Below are positions 39,243 to 51,070 of a stretch of DNA of 64,000 nt, piece by piece (position 1 is the first letter of the stretch; each line of letters begins with the position of its first letter). Source of the DNA: Ichthyophthirius multifiliis (Eukaryota > Ciliophora > Oligohymenophorea > Hymenostomatida). The position numbers were made by a program, and so were the translations under genes. The stretch covers positions 1 through 64,000 of the forward strand of contig NW_004086360.1 of assembly GCF_000220395.1 (NCBI RefSeq). The letters are read 5' to 3'. A model generated the notes under the pieces. It had not been told where the DNA came from and made no database searches. It saw nothing but the letters and a program-made list of their open reading frames with translations.

Positions 39243-41715
39243 ATGCTCTAAAGACCTAAAGTAATAAAGCAAATAGTTTAGAATTTGGATGTAAAAAAAT
39301 AAAACATTATATATGGATATAAAAATTAATTATATTGATAATAAAAATAGAGCACAATAAAATTTTTTAATATTGATAAAAAATAAAGGACAAAAATCTA
39401 AATATAAAGTTTATTATATATGACAAAAGATATTGAAATATTTAGAAAATATGTAGAAAATGGATGGGAAGATATATATGAATAATGTTTATTAAATATG
39501 ACATGTGAAATATTTGATTAAGATTAAGAAATATTTGCAAAAGGTAAAAAATACTTTGATTCATAAATTTTAATCTTTTTATACAATAAAATAAAAAAAG
39601 GATCAATAGGAGATAAATTTTATATTATAATTTAAGGCCTAGTAGGTGTATTTTAATAAATAAATTACTCGACATCAGAATAATAAAAAGAACAGGAAAA
39701 AGAACAAGAATAAGAATAAGAAAAAGAAGATAAATTACAAGAAGAATAATCATAAGAATAATAATAATTGAATTTTAAATGTATAAGAGTACTTCAAAGT
39801 GGAGATAGTTTTGGCGAATTATCTTTAATATATAACGCACCAAGATTAGCAACTTTAAGAACTTTAGAAAAGTCTTATTTAGCAGTTTTATCTAAGTAGA
39901 ATTTCAAAGAAATACTAAGAGAAAAAGAAGAGTAATAGCTATTAAAAGATATTTAATATTATAGATAATTACCTTATTTTGAAAAACATAATTTTTAATT
40001 AGTAAGAGATATTTTTTTGAATGCTTTTAAGTTAAAATTTATAAAAAGTTAAATTGTTTTTTACTTAGGATAAGAAAGTGATGCAGTATATATAATAAAA
40101 TAAGGAGAATTTATGGTATTTTTATTTTTTGACAAAAACAAGTTTTTTTTTTTTTTTTTTTAAGTTATTTAAATAATTTACTGTAAAAGATAGTTAAACA
40201 GATTAACTAAATAAAGAATAGTAAATTCCGAATTCTTATTTTATTAGAAATTTACATTAAAGAAATTAAAGAAAATCTATAAATGTAATTTTTTTTAAAA
40301 AAAATATGAAATAAATATTATATATTTTTTTTTGTTAAAAAAAATAATAATGATTTGAACATAATTTTTTTACTTTAATTTTATAATAAACTATATTTAT
40401 TTATTAGTTAAATAATAATAAAAAAAATTAAAAAGCTAGGTTTATTAGGGTAGGATTAAATGTTTGGTGAAGAAGATATTTTAGATAATTGTAATAGAAG
40501 TTTTAGTGTAAAATGTATTTCTTTATACGGAGAACTATTAATGATTAAAAAAGATTAATTTTTTAATAAAATAATGAGTCATTAATAAATTAATCATTAA
40601 ATTAAGTAAATATGTAAAAATAAAGTTTAAATTATGAAATAGTAAACTAAAAATATTACCTGTTAATTAAATTAATTTAAGTAATATATTTTCGAGAGTA
40701 AAGATAATGCGTTTTCAAACAATAATAATAAACTAACCTAGGCATAAAGTAAAATAAACATAATAATAATATAAATATAATATATATATATTTTAAAATA
40801 TAAATTTAATAAGTAAAGCAAAAAGCTTTAAACCCTCTTAAAAATTAAACAACTAAAAGTTTTTGTTCTATCTATTAGTAATAAAGTAATAGGTAATTAC
40901 ATTATTAGAAAATTAAAAATAAATCATAAATATTATTTAAAAATAGTTAACACATATCTTAATATACATAATTAAATAATAATAATTAAATAGACAATAA
41001 TAATAATAATATAAATATTTTAAAAGATTAGAAAGATTTAGAGTAGTTTGAATAAAATTATATATTTACCTAGCAATTAATAAAATAAAAATCTAAATAA
41101 TATGAAAGTATAAAGTCTGATTAACTAGTAATAAATAAAATGTTTAATATATAAGATAATTAAATATTTACAAAATAAGAATTAATGAATAAATTAATAA
41201 TATAAAGGAAGCCTTAATTACCTACAAACTATTTAGATTAAATGCATAGTGGCTAAAGTCCGAATTAGAATATAAATAAAATAATAAGGAGATTAAGTTA
41301 AACATAAGTTCAAAATAATGATAACAATTTAAAGTTAGAACAAGTTTATTTTCTTTCAGAAATATAAAAACAAAGAGTGAATACTTTTTAATCTCTATAA
41401 GCTAATTATAATATAATAAGTCCTATAGTGACTGAAAACAAAAATGTCAAAAATTAAAATTCATTTAATATAAATAGTGATTATTTTAATAATAGTATAT
41501 ATTAAGTTAATGATGACTATAGTCATTTAAAAAAGAGATCTAATTCTGATTATATAAATAATAAAAATAGTTAAATAAATTTAATTAAAAGAAATAGTAT
41601 TTATTAAGATACATTAAATAAAAAATCAACTGTAAATTATATTTAATAAAAATAAAATAGAATTCATTCATCATCAAAATATCCAGTTAAAAACCAAAAA
41701 ATTTTAAATATTTGA
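39243..41715 (+). CDS. Protein with tandem cyclic-nucleotide-binding domains and Asn/Gln-rich tail
   Basis: Starts MLQRPKVIKQIVQNLD. The first cNMP-binding domain has IGDKFYIIIQGLVGVFQ, a Glu/Lys/Gln-rich insertion, then the phosphate-binding cassette SFGELSLIYNAPRLATLRT (Arg and Glu contacts present), and SYLAVLSKQNFKEIL. The second starts with LPYFEKHNFQLVRDIFLNAF and IVFYLGQESDAVYIIKQGEF. Its cassette position, after long introns, is QDQMFGEEDILDNCNRSFSV, which lacks the canonical small-residue/Arg pair and may not bind nucleotide. A tail of about 300 aa rich in Asn, Gln and Ser ends in TGA at 41713. Regulatory-subunit-like, without a kinase domain. The frame junction near 40780-41040 is not resolved and probably holds an intron. 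Confidence 0.75.
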
Positions 41716-42155
41716 TTTGAAAAATAGAATAAATTATAAAAATTATATATATAAATATGAAAATCTAAAATTAATGTTTAATAATAAGATATATAATATA
41801 TATATATATATATATATTAATTTATATATATTTTAATATATTTATATTTATATATATATATATTTTACTAATTTTTTCATTAAAATATCTTTAACTTATT
41901 TATAATTTATAATTTATAAGAAATAATTATAATGATAAACTTTTAATTTGTATTTTTAAAGTTAATATAAAATTTAAATAAAAATTATTAATTTATAAAT
42001 TGTCTAAAGTATATAAATTTATTTAATAAAAGTATTATTTATTTTTAATAAATATAATACTAAAAATAAGGAATAAAATAAAAATTAATAAAAGGACGAG
42101 TTAATTAATAAAAATAATAAAATAAATTATAAAATAATATTATATATATTAATAA

Positions 42156-42191
<36 letters not shown>

Positions 42192-42466
42192 ATAAAATAT
42201 TTATTAATATTAATTTTATTTTATTGATATTAATTATATTAATATATTTATGTGAATATTAAATTTTTTTAATTTGTCCACAAAAAGATAAATAAAAAAA
42301 AGTAAAATAATATTATAATTTATATAAAAATAATAATATTTAATAATAAATAAAAAGAAAAACATAAAAATATTAATTATAATAATAATTATTTTTTATA
42401 TATATTTAAATAATTAGTATATTATATTGTTAAAAATATTTTATTTGATTTAAATTAATCAAAATG
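41716..42466. other. AT-rich convergent intergenic region
   Basis: Between two convergent genes. AT alternation near 41780-41860 and 42160-42190. Nothing else was recognised. Confidence 0.7.
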
Positions 42467-43048
42467 TCATTTCTCACTAAATAAATTAACAGTATTATCA
42501 TTAAATTATTATTCAAGTTCGAATATTTGATTTTATTTTACAACATTTTAATCTTTAATTTACCAAATTTCATTTTTAGGAAATATTTAAATCCATTAAT
42601 CAATAATATTTAATATTCTTTTTTATTTTTCTTTTGAAAATTAATAGTTTAATAATAAAAGAGCTAACATTTTATTCTTTATTTAAGCTCTCCATTTTCT
42701 TTAGTTTTTCAAATAAGATTACTCATCATTTATTATATTTATTAAAAACTATAAATATTAATTAAGTAATCCATTTTCTTCTATTATATGCAGCACATTA
42801 TTTACATATGATTTTTAAGTTTTGCATTTTTACTAAATTAATTAATCATAAATTTATTATGGTATTATTTTTTACACACAAAATTCTATAAATTTTGGTA
42901 TTATTTAGTTTAGTTCTTTTAGTACTGTCCAAATTATTTTCTCATTTTAATTTATTTCTTCTATAAAACTCAAGAAATCATTCTTTATTTAAATTATATT
43001 ATGACTTATTTAATTAAAGCAAACAAATTTTAGATTAGGCTAATTCAT
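42467..43048 (-). CDS. Intact 193-aa protein, unrecognised
   Basis: A single exon without frame problems. It starts MNQPNLKFVCFNQISHNIIQ and is helical throughout, with segments FLSFIEEINQNEKIIWTVLK, VNNVLHIIEENGLLNQYLQF and KRILNIIDQWIQIFPK. It ends ELEQQFNDNTVNLFSEK and TGA. Rich in Ile, Leu, Asn and Gln with no membrane segment or signal peptide. The alternating hydrophobic pattern suggests an alpha-helical repeat or bundle fold. No family was recognised. The convincing length without TGA and mixed composition support a real gene. Confidence 0.7.
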
Positions 43049-43491
43049 TTTTTTTATATTTTTAATTATTTTATTATTGATTTAATTATATAATTTATTA
43101 TATGTGTTATTTAGTAAATAAGAAATAAAAATATTATTATAAGAATAATTAAATAATAATATTTTTTTCAATTTTATTATTTAAAAAAAAATGTTTTACT
43201 TTTAAATATATAATAATTATATATATCCCAGTCCCTATAATTTAATTTTTAAAATGAATTAATTATATTAATATTCAAAATAAAAATATTAAATTTTTAA
43301 TTAATTTAAAAACTATATTTATAGTTGTTAAAATAACTAAAATAATTATAAAATTAAAAAAAATAATATTATTATATATTTATAACAAAAATAAAAATTA
43401 TACTGCGAAAAAAAAAAAAATTAATATATATTTATATTTATAAATATAAAATTAATTTCATAGTTGTTTTTTATAAACATATCATTATAAA
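43049..43491. other. AT-rich spacer 5' of the tRNA gene
   Basis: No gene recognised; low-complexity A/T. Confidence 0.65.
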
Positions 43492-43572
43492 GGCAGTTTG
43501 TCCGAGTGGTTAAGGAGGGCGACTTAAGATCGTCTGGACGTAGTCCGCGTGGGTTCAAATCCCACAGCTGCC
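43492..43572 (+). tRNA. tRNA-Leu (anticodon UAA)
   Basis: The 81-nt cloverleaf stands out as a GC-rich island. The acceptor stem GGCAGTT pairs with AGCTGCC (one G-T). The anticodon arm is GGCGA-CTTAAGA-TCGTC, giving anticodon UAA, which reads UUA leucine codons. There is a long class II variable arm (TGGACGTAGTCC) typical of tRNA-Leu, and the T-arm carries GTTCAAATC (B box). The A box is in the TGGTTAAGG region. It is not a suppressor tRNA: UUA-anticodon tRNA-Gln, needed for TAA codons, would differ in anticodon and lack the long variable arm. No intron and no encoded CCA. Confidence 0.96.
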
Positions 43573-43573
43573 A

Positions 43574-43585
43574 TTTTTTTTTTTT
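43574..43585 (+). terminator. RNA polymerase III T-run terminator
   Basis: An uninterrupted T run starts one base after the tRNA acceptor stem, the standard Pol III stop signal. Confidence 0.8.
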
Positions 43586-44292
43586 TATAAATATTAATTA
43601 ATACAATATTATTTTAAAGGATAAATATTAATTATTTTTTAATAGTATTAAAATTATTATATAATAAATATAAAAGCTAAAAATAATTATAATAATTTTT
43701 TCTTTATTAAATGTACTTTTTATTATTAAATATTTAATTTATATATAAAATTGAAATTTAATAAAATTCATATATTATTAAAAATTTTAATTAATATTTT
43801 ATAAACTATTAGTAATATTTTTTTAAAAAAAAAACTATCATTATTAGAAATTCATAAATAAAATGATAATGTCTAAAATAAATCTAAAAATTTATAAACT
43901 ATATAATTTTAAAAAATTATGATTTAGTTTTTTTTTTTTCTTCTTAATTAAATTTGATTTATAAAATTTTTATAATTTATTTTTAAATATATTTTTATTA
44001 TTAAAGTTTAAATTAAATAAAGTAAATTTCTTAAAAAAAATTTTGGATTTCTTTATATAAATTTTATTTTATTAAAATTAATAATAGATTATTTTATATA
44101 TAAAATATTTTTTTTATTTTTAAAATAAATGTAAAAAAACATTTATGTAGTAAATTATTAAAAAGTTAAAAATTTATTTATTATCAAAAAATATATAAAA
44201 ATAACAAGTATTAGTAATTATATAATTTATATAATAAAATGATATTAATTTCTATTTAAAATATGCTAAAATCAATTTTTTTTATTTAACTT
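43586..44292. other. AT-rich intergenic region
   Basis: Low-complexity A/T. No gene was recognised on either strand. Confidence 0.65.
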
Positions 44293-44822
44293 TCATTAAC
44301 TTTATATTTATATATTTTAATAATAATATTAGCAAATTGATTATAATTAATTATAAGCTTCGTCATTTTTCTAAGACCAATTTTATGTATATAAAGTCAT
44401 ATAATTATTATCAATATCATGATCTTTATTATAATTATAATTTTATTATTTTTATTTTGTTTAAAATGGTATAAATATGTAGTATTATTATTTTTAGTCT
44501 TCATTAGATGTATCTATTTACTTCATTTTTTCATAGCATCTGTTATAAGCTAGTTTTTTTGATTTTATTAGAATTTAGTGACTAGTTCTTCAAGTTTTTA
44601 AAAAGAAATATTCTCATCTTCTTATAAATCAGGTAATTTAGATAAAATTATGCCATTAACTTAATTAAATTGATTATTATATATTTCTATGAAATGATTA
44701 TATCTTTCAATTGGATTTTTGATAACATAATATACACTAGATTATTATAAAGATTTTTACATGCTTTTATCAATTTATTAATCGATAATAAAGTGTTTAA
44801 TATTTATTTTAACTTTTTACAT
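44293..44822 (-). CDS. Small Gln/Asn-rich protein, unrecognised, one frame break
   Basis: The - strand ATG at 44822 gives a frame of about 98 aa (MQKVKINIKHFIIDQQIDKS..., VYYVIKNPIERYNHFIEIYN, KLPDLQEDENISFQKLEELV) reaching a TGA just after a six-A run (44526-44531). With one more A the frame continues for about 80 aa (KKMKQIDTSNEDQ..., NNYMTLYTQNWSQKNDEAYN) to TGA at 44293. Either the protein is about 98 aa or the A-run is short by one. Mixed polar and helical composition; no domain recognised. Confidence 0.5.
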
Positions 44823-45606
44823 TTATTTTTTTTTTTGGTTTTTTTTAATAATAAAAATTCTGCTTTATTTTTTTTGTTTTATTAATTAAAAAGAATATGA
44901 AGAATATGTAAAATTAATTAATTAATATAATTGTCACATATTAATAATGTGATGTCTTAAAAATTATATATAATAAATATTAATACGTATTTTTAAATAT
45001 GATGTTTATTTTATTTATACTTAATATATCTTTTTTTTAATTTTTTAAAAACGAATAAAAAATAATAAAATTAATATATTTTAATATACTTTTTGTTAAT
45101 AATCATTTAAAACTCATAAAATAAATAGTATTCTTATTTTAAAAGGATATCTTATTATAAAAATTTTATATTTTTTTTCTTTTTTCTATAAACAAAAAAA
45201 AATTCCAAAAAAATTATTTTTAAGAAAAATATATTAAATATATTATTTAAATAATTATAGATATTATGAAAAAATAATATTTAAAATATTTTTTATTATT
45301 ATAAAATTAAATAAAATTAATTTTATACCAAATATAAGAAGGATAAAATATTCATACAAAAGAAAATTTATATATATATATATATATATATATTATTTTT
45401 TAATAATAAATTAAAATTTTTTCCTACTTAATATCAAGTATAAAGTATATTTTTAAGAAATATAAAATATGAAACATAAATCAATTAATAAAAATAAAAA
45501 ATTAATATTTTTTTTTATGTTTATTAACAAAAATTATAATTTTTTAAAAATGACTAAAATTGTGTAAAAAAGCAAAAATAACAAAAATAATAATTATTTA
45601 ATTTAA
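44823..45606. other. AT-rich intergenic region
   Basis: Includes alternating AT at 45370-45392 and poly-T runs. No gene found. Confidence 0.65.
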
Positions 45607-46593
45607 TCAAATTAATCTTATTTAATATACTTTTGGCCATTTTTTTCCTGTTACAAGTAATATATCCAATTAACTATTATAAGCGATTCCATTTAATACA
45701 AACCCATTTTGTATATAGTATTTATCATCCATATCTTTTTATATTTCTTACGATAATTCTATTAAATTATACAATTTTTCTACAACTCCAGTTTCTAAAT
45801 TAATAACCAATATATTATTAGTATAATATTGATTAGCCAATAATTTTCCTTTATAAATTTCAAGTCTAAAAAAAATGAAGGAAAAAAAATAAAATAAAAA
45901 AGTTAAAATTATATTTAAAAAAAAAAAATACTCATTCAAATATTTATAAACTTTTTTATGTTTATCTACAACTTTAATCTTTTTAATGAATTTAAAGTTT
46001 GTAGGATCAACAAAATAAATATATTCAGTTCCATCACTAATAATAAAATAATCTTAATAAAGTGCAATACCCCATCCTTCTTATATTTATTCAGGTAAAT
46101 CGATATTATTATCTTCTTTTTTTTACAATAGTTTATCAAAAACTAACACTTTTCTTTCTAACCAAGTTAAAAGATAAATTTTATCATTATAAAGAACAGA
46201 ACCTTCTGCAAAATAAGTTTTATTTAATTTTTCTGAAACATTATAAACATTATAAATTTAATTCAATTGATTGCTATTACTATCAAAATGTAAATAATGA
46301 ATAGAAGATTAATTATATAAGCCTACACTTTCCAATAAATTATTATTATCTAAAAACATTAACCCTTACGTGAAATAATTTGAATCTCTATAATATGTTT
46401 TAACTACTTCATAACTATTCCTATAGATTCTTGGTTTTTATTTTTTTTATTCATTATTTTATAATTATATATAATATATAATGAAAGAAATTATTAATGC
46501 TCCTAAAGATAAAAGAAAGATAAAGCATTTTTTTCCAAATATATCTATTGTTGAAATATTTTGTTTTTATTTAATTTAAGTTTTCTTTTTCAT
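45607..46593 (-). CDS. QPCT: Glutaminyl-peptide cyclotransferase (plant/bacterial beta-propeller type), membrane anchored
   Basis: Intact; two exons with one 66-bp intron (45866-45931); 306 aa. Converts N-terminal Gln to pyroglutamate. The family blocks of the five-bladed propeller glutamine cyclotransferases are present in order: YFTQGLMFLDNNNLLESVGL, YNQSSI, YFAEGSVLYNDKIYLLTWLE, EGWGIALYQDYFIISDGTEY, YLNELEIYKGKLLANQYY across the intron, then FVLNGIAYNSQLDILLVTGK and KWPKVYQIRL. The ATG at 46593 gives a short basic N-terminus, then a single hydrophobic segment (CFIFLLSLGALIISFIIYYI, residues about 25-44). That is a type II signal anchor, so the catalytic domain should face the secretory lumen. 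The + strand frame at 46062-46304 is a shadow. Confidence 0.92.
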
Positions 46594-46763
46594 TTTATTT
46601 ATTTATAAAAATAGTAGTATATATAAATATTTGTTTTGATAAATATAATTATAATATTTTATTTTAAAATACTCAAAATAAAAACAAACGCATAAACATA
46701 AAATATTTTAAAATAAAAATAGCCCCATAATTAATTATATGAAATAAGATATATTAATTAATA

Positions 46764-49492
46764 TCAAGATCCACAGGCAAAACATTCTTCATCATCATAT
46801 TCCCATTTACCTTTAGAATTTTTTTTTTTTTTTCTAAGAGGACAAACTTAATCTTCAGGTTATTAAGTATTAAGTTAAATATTTTCTTTTTCATCAATTT
46901 TTAATTTTTTAATTGGATCTTCACTAAATTTCTCAGGATTATTTTCATCTAATTCTTTTTATTTATTATTTTTTTAAACTTATATATCTCCAGCATTTTT
47001 AAGTAGACTTTCGACATCTAAAGTGAATTTTATAGGATCAGCAGCAGGTCTACTTCTAAGATAATACATACCTTTATAAATTTTAAAATAAGATAAAAAA
47101 ATAAAAATTAAATACCTGTTTTTAATCCTTTTTCCCAAGCATAAAAATGCATAGAAGTCATTTTGGAATAACTAGGTTCTGAAATATGAATATTAAGAGA
47201 TTAAGATTAATCAATAAATGGACTCCTTGACAAAGCTAAATTAATAATGGCCTTTTGTGAAACTTCCCAAACAGTTTTATAAATATCCTTCAAACTTTCA
47301 GGAATTTCTTATATTTATTAAACAGATCCATTATAAGCCAGTAGTTAATTCTTAACACTAGGAGTCCATTGATTTATTTTAATTAAATCTTAAACAAGAT
47401 GAGGATTAACACAAACAAATTCACCCGCGAGTACTCTTCTTGTATATAAATTAGAAGTATAAGGTTCAAAAGATTCACAATTTCCTAAAATTTAAGAAGT
47501 AGAAGCAGTTGGCATAGGAGCTATTAAAAGAGAATTTCTCATACCATATTTTTATATTTTACTTTTTAAAGAATCCCAATCATAACCACATTTATGAGGT
47601 TTATAATTCCATAAATCAAACTACAATTTACCCTAAGAAGCAGGGGAGCCTACAAAAGAGGCATAACATCCATCTTTTATAGCCAATTCCATGGATGCTT
47701 CACAAGCTCCATAATAAATAGTTTCAAAGATTTTTTCATTGATTTCTAAGGCTTTTTCACTTTCGAAAGAAACTTTAAGCTTCATGAAGGCATCAGCAAG
47801 TCCTTAAACACCTATTCCAATAGGTCTATGTTTCATATTGGATAATCTGGCCTAAGGAACTGGATAGTAATTTTCATCAATAACTCTGTTTAAGTTAAAA
47901 GTGACTATTTTTGATATTTCGTACAATTTATTATATTCGAAATATGAATTTTCATTATCTTCAACAACAAATTTTTATAAAGAAATAGAAGCCAAATTAC
48001 ATACAGCAATTTCATCTGGTGAAGTATATTCAATAATTTCAGTACACAAATTTGAACTTCTAATAGTCCCCAAATTTTATTAATTACTTTTTCTATTACA
48101 AGCATCTTTATATAACATATAAGGAGTTCCAGTTTCTATTTAAGAATCAATAATATCTTGCCAAAGTTCTCTGGCTTTAATTCTTTTTCTTCCTTTTCCT
48201 TCTCTTTCATATTTCTCGTAGAGTTTTTCAAATTCTTCTCCCCAAACATCAGGTAAACCTAAACATTCATTAGGGCACATCAAAGTCCAATGTTCATCTG
48301 CAATAACTCTTCTCATAAAAATATCAGGAATCCATAACGCATAGAAAAGATCTCTTGCTCTTTGCTCTTCTTTTCCATGATTTTTTTTTAATTATAAAAA
48401 ATCGAAAACATCAGCATGCCAAGGTTCCAAATATATAGCAAATGATCCTTTTCTTTTGCCACCTCCTTAGTCTACATATCTGGCTGTATCATTAAACACT
48501 TTTAACATCGGAATAATTCCATTAGAATGTCCATTAGTTCCTCTAATATAACTATCTTAAGATCTTATATTATGAACTGAAACACCTATTCCTCCCGCAC
48601 TCTTAGATATTAAAGCACATTATTTCAATGTATCATATATGCCTTCAATTGAATCACTCTACATAGTCAATAAGAAACAACTACTCATCTAAGGGTTTGG
48701 AGATCCTGCGTTAAATAAAGTAGGAGTTGCATGAGTGAACCATTTTTCACTCATTAAATTGTAAGTTCTGAATGCACTTTATAAGTCTCTTTTGTGGATA
48801 CCTATGGAAACTCTCATTAACATAGTTTAGGGTCTTTCCACAATTTTTCCGTGAATTTTTAAAAGATAAGATCTTTCTAAAGTCTTGAAACCAAAAAAGT
48901 CATAAGTATAATCTCTTTCATAGTTTATTTATTATTGGATTAAGTCAGCATTTTCAATTACTATTTAATATACATCATCAGCTATAAGACTAGCTTTTCT
49001 ATCTATTTATTTAATTTTATATATTTAAAAAAAATAAAAATATTTAAATTACTTTGATTATCTTTGTAATTATATAAATCTTATATAGTCTCAACAAAAG
49101 TTTCCTTTGTTTCTTTATGTAAATTAGATACTGCAATACGAGCAGCCAATAAAGAATAATGAGGATGTATTATATTCATATAGGCACATGTTTCAGCTGA
49201 TAATTCATCTAAAGTTGTCGTATGAACTCCTTAATACATTCCTTTTACGACTTTTTAGATTATTAAATCCATGTTTACATAATTTCTATCTAAACCAAAT
49301 GCTAATCTTTCGATTCTTTCTTTGATTTTTACAAGATCAATTGGTTATTATTCGTTTTTACGATTCAATACAGAAGTTACCCCTTTTTCTATTAAAAGTT
49401 AATTAAGTTCTTCGATTGATAAAATATGATGATCTTCCACTTTTTATTGTTTTTTTAATTATTTTTTTTAAATATAGAATTTTTTTTTTACT
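46764..49492 (-). CDS. RNR1: Ribonucleoside-diphosphate reductase large subunit
   Basis: Class I RNR large subunit, making deoxyribonucleotides with the small subunit. The ATP-cone-like N-terminus is [20 protein letters not shown]. Catalytic-barrel blocks include [78 protein letters not shown] (catalytic Cys and Asn/Glu), IGIGVQGLADAF and [20 protein letters not shown]. The C-terminus ends ECFACGS with the CxxC redox pair that reduces the active site. Introns: 49440-49491, one near 49010-49058 and one near 47075-47115. No ATG lies in the first open exon. Removing the GTAAAA...AAAAG intron 49440-49491 joins A to TG, giving [16 protein letters not shown] as the start. The + and - small frames at 47901-48105 are shadows. 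Confidence 0.95.
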
Positions 49493-51070
49493 TTAGTTTT
49501 TTTTTTATTTTATTTAAGAATCTTTATTTTCTCTTGTTTTTTTTTTTCTTTTTTATAATATTTATATTATTATTTTATGTATTTATTATTTTATTAAAAA
49601 TATTTTATATATATTTTTTATTTTTAATAAAATTTGCGCTATTTTTTCGCGCTTTTATATTTTAAAATAAAATGAATTCTTAAACAAAAATATATAAAAT
49701 AAGAAGTATTTAACTTAACAAAAACCAAATAAGTAATATATATTTTTATGATTTTTTATTTTATCGAATAAACTAATATAATAATACTATTTTTTTTGTT
49801 GTTTTTTTTTCAGTTAAACTTAATAATCATTAAAATTTAATAATTTTTTAAAAAATTAAGATAATAGTATTAGTAATTTACTTTAAATTTAAAAAAAATA
49901 AAAATTATTTAATAATTTAAAAAAATAAAAAATAAATTTTTAAATTTAAGGAAAATGCACATATTTTTTTAATGTTTTACTTTTGTATATTATAAAAAAA
50001 AAAAACTATTTTAAAAATAAATTTAATTCCGCTCTAAAAATTATTTATTTGAATTAATTTAAGGAAAATATTAATAAAAATAAAATATTATTTTTATATT
50101 ATTAAAAAATAAAATTCCATATTATAAATTATCAAAATACTAGTTTTCGGATGAATTAAAATAATATTCTCAATAGAAAATTCATTTACATTTTTTATAA
50201 TATATTGTATTGAAATATATTGAAAGATTTCGAATATAAAAATATTAAAAGTTAATGTTAAAAGAAATCTAAAATTTAATAATAAATAATATAAAAGAGA
50301 TAATATATAAAATTTAAAACAAATAACTGATTGCTAAATAAATAAAAAAAAAATTAAAAAATGAAATCTTATTATTAAATAATTATTACAGAATAAAGAA
50401 AATTGTAAATTTTTGTTTTTTAAAAATTTCAATATAACAAATAAAATGTTAATTATTTTTTTTATATATATATTATTTTTTAAGACTTAATCAAAAATAA
50501 AAAAAAGATCTAAATCCATTTTTTCAATTAAGTTTGTAAAAATATATTAAAAAAAAACAGTTCCAACAACAATATATATATAAAAAAAACATTCGAACAA
50601 TAATATATATAAAAAAAATTACATTTGTTAAAAAGAATTTAAAATAAAATCATTTATTATTATCACAATCTAAAATTAATTAATAAGTTTAAAAATATAA
50701 AAAATAGTAAATTTATTTATTTAGATTATATTCATAACAGTTTTGATTATTATTATTATTATCTCGAAAAATATTATTTAATATTTAACAAAAAATTAAA
50801 ATTTTATAACATTTTGTATTCTTTTATATTATTTAAAGGAGTTATTCCAACTATTTTTTCATTTTTTTTATAAATATTCAAATAATAAATATAATTTTTT
50901 ATTTCTAAATTTTATATAAGCATTTATTTTTAATTAATAATATTTTGAACGTTATTCAAATTTATTCATTCAAATTTTTTATTAAAAATATATTTTAATA
51001 ATAAATAAAAAGTATTACAATTAAATAAAAAAAATAAAAACAATTAAAATTAATATTTATAAAATATATA
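49493..51070. other. Divergent RNR1/cyclin B intergenic region
   Basis: About 1.6 kb of A/T sequence between two divergent cell-cycle genes. Apart from the paired GC-rich sites at 49633-49652 nothing stands out. No gene was supported on either strand. Confidence 0.65.
49633..49652. promoter_or_regulatory. Two E2F-like sites upstream of RNR1
   Basis: TTTGCGC at 49633-49639 and TTTCGCGC at 49645-49652 lie about 140-160 bp upstream of the inferred RNR1 start, in a region otherwise almost free of G and C. Both match the E2F/DP consensus TTTSSCGC or its near variants. RNR is a classical E2F target at G1/S in many eukaryotes; use of the motif in this organism is inferred. Confidence 0.55.

Noticed and set aside
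43492-43572. Suppressor tRNA reading UAA stop codons
   Set aside because: The anticodon itself is UAA, which pairs with UUA (Leu); the long variable arm and anticodon stem are those of tRNA-Leu.
47901-48105. Two short opposing frames within RNR1
   Set aside because: The - strand RNR coding frame through this segment is continuous and conserved; these are out-of-frame readings.
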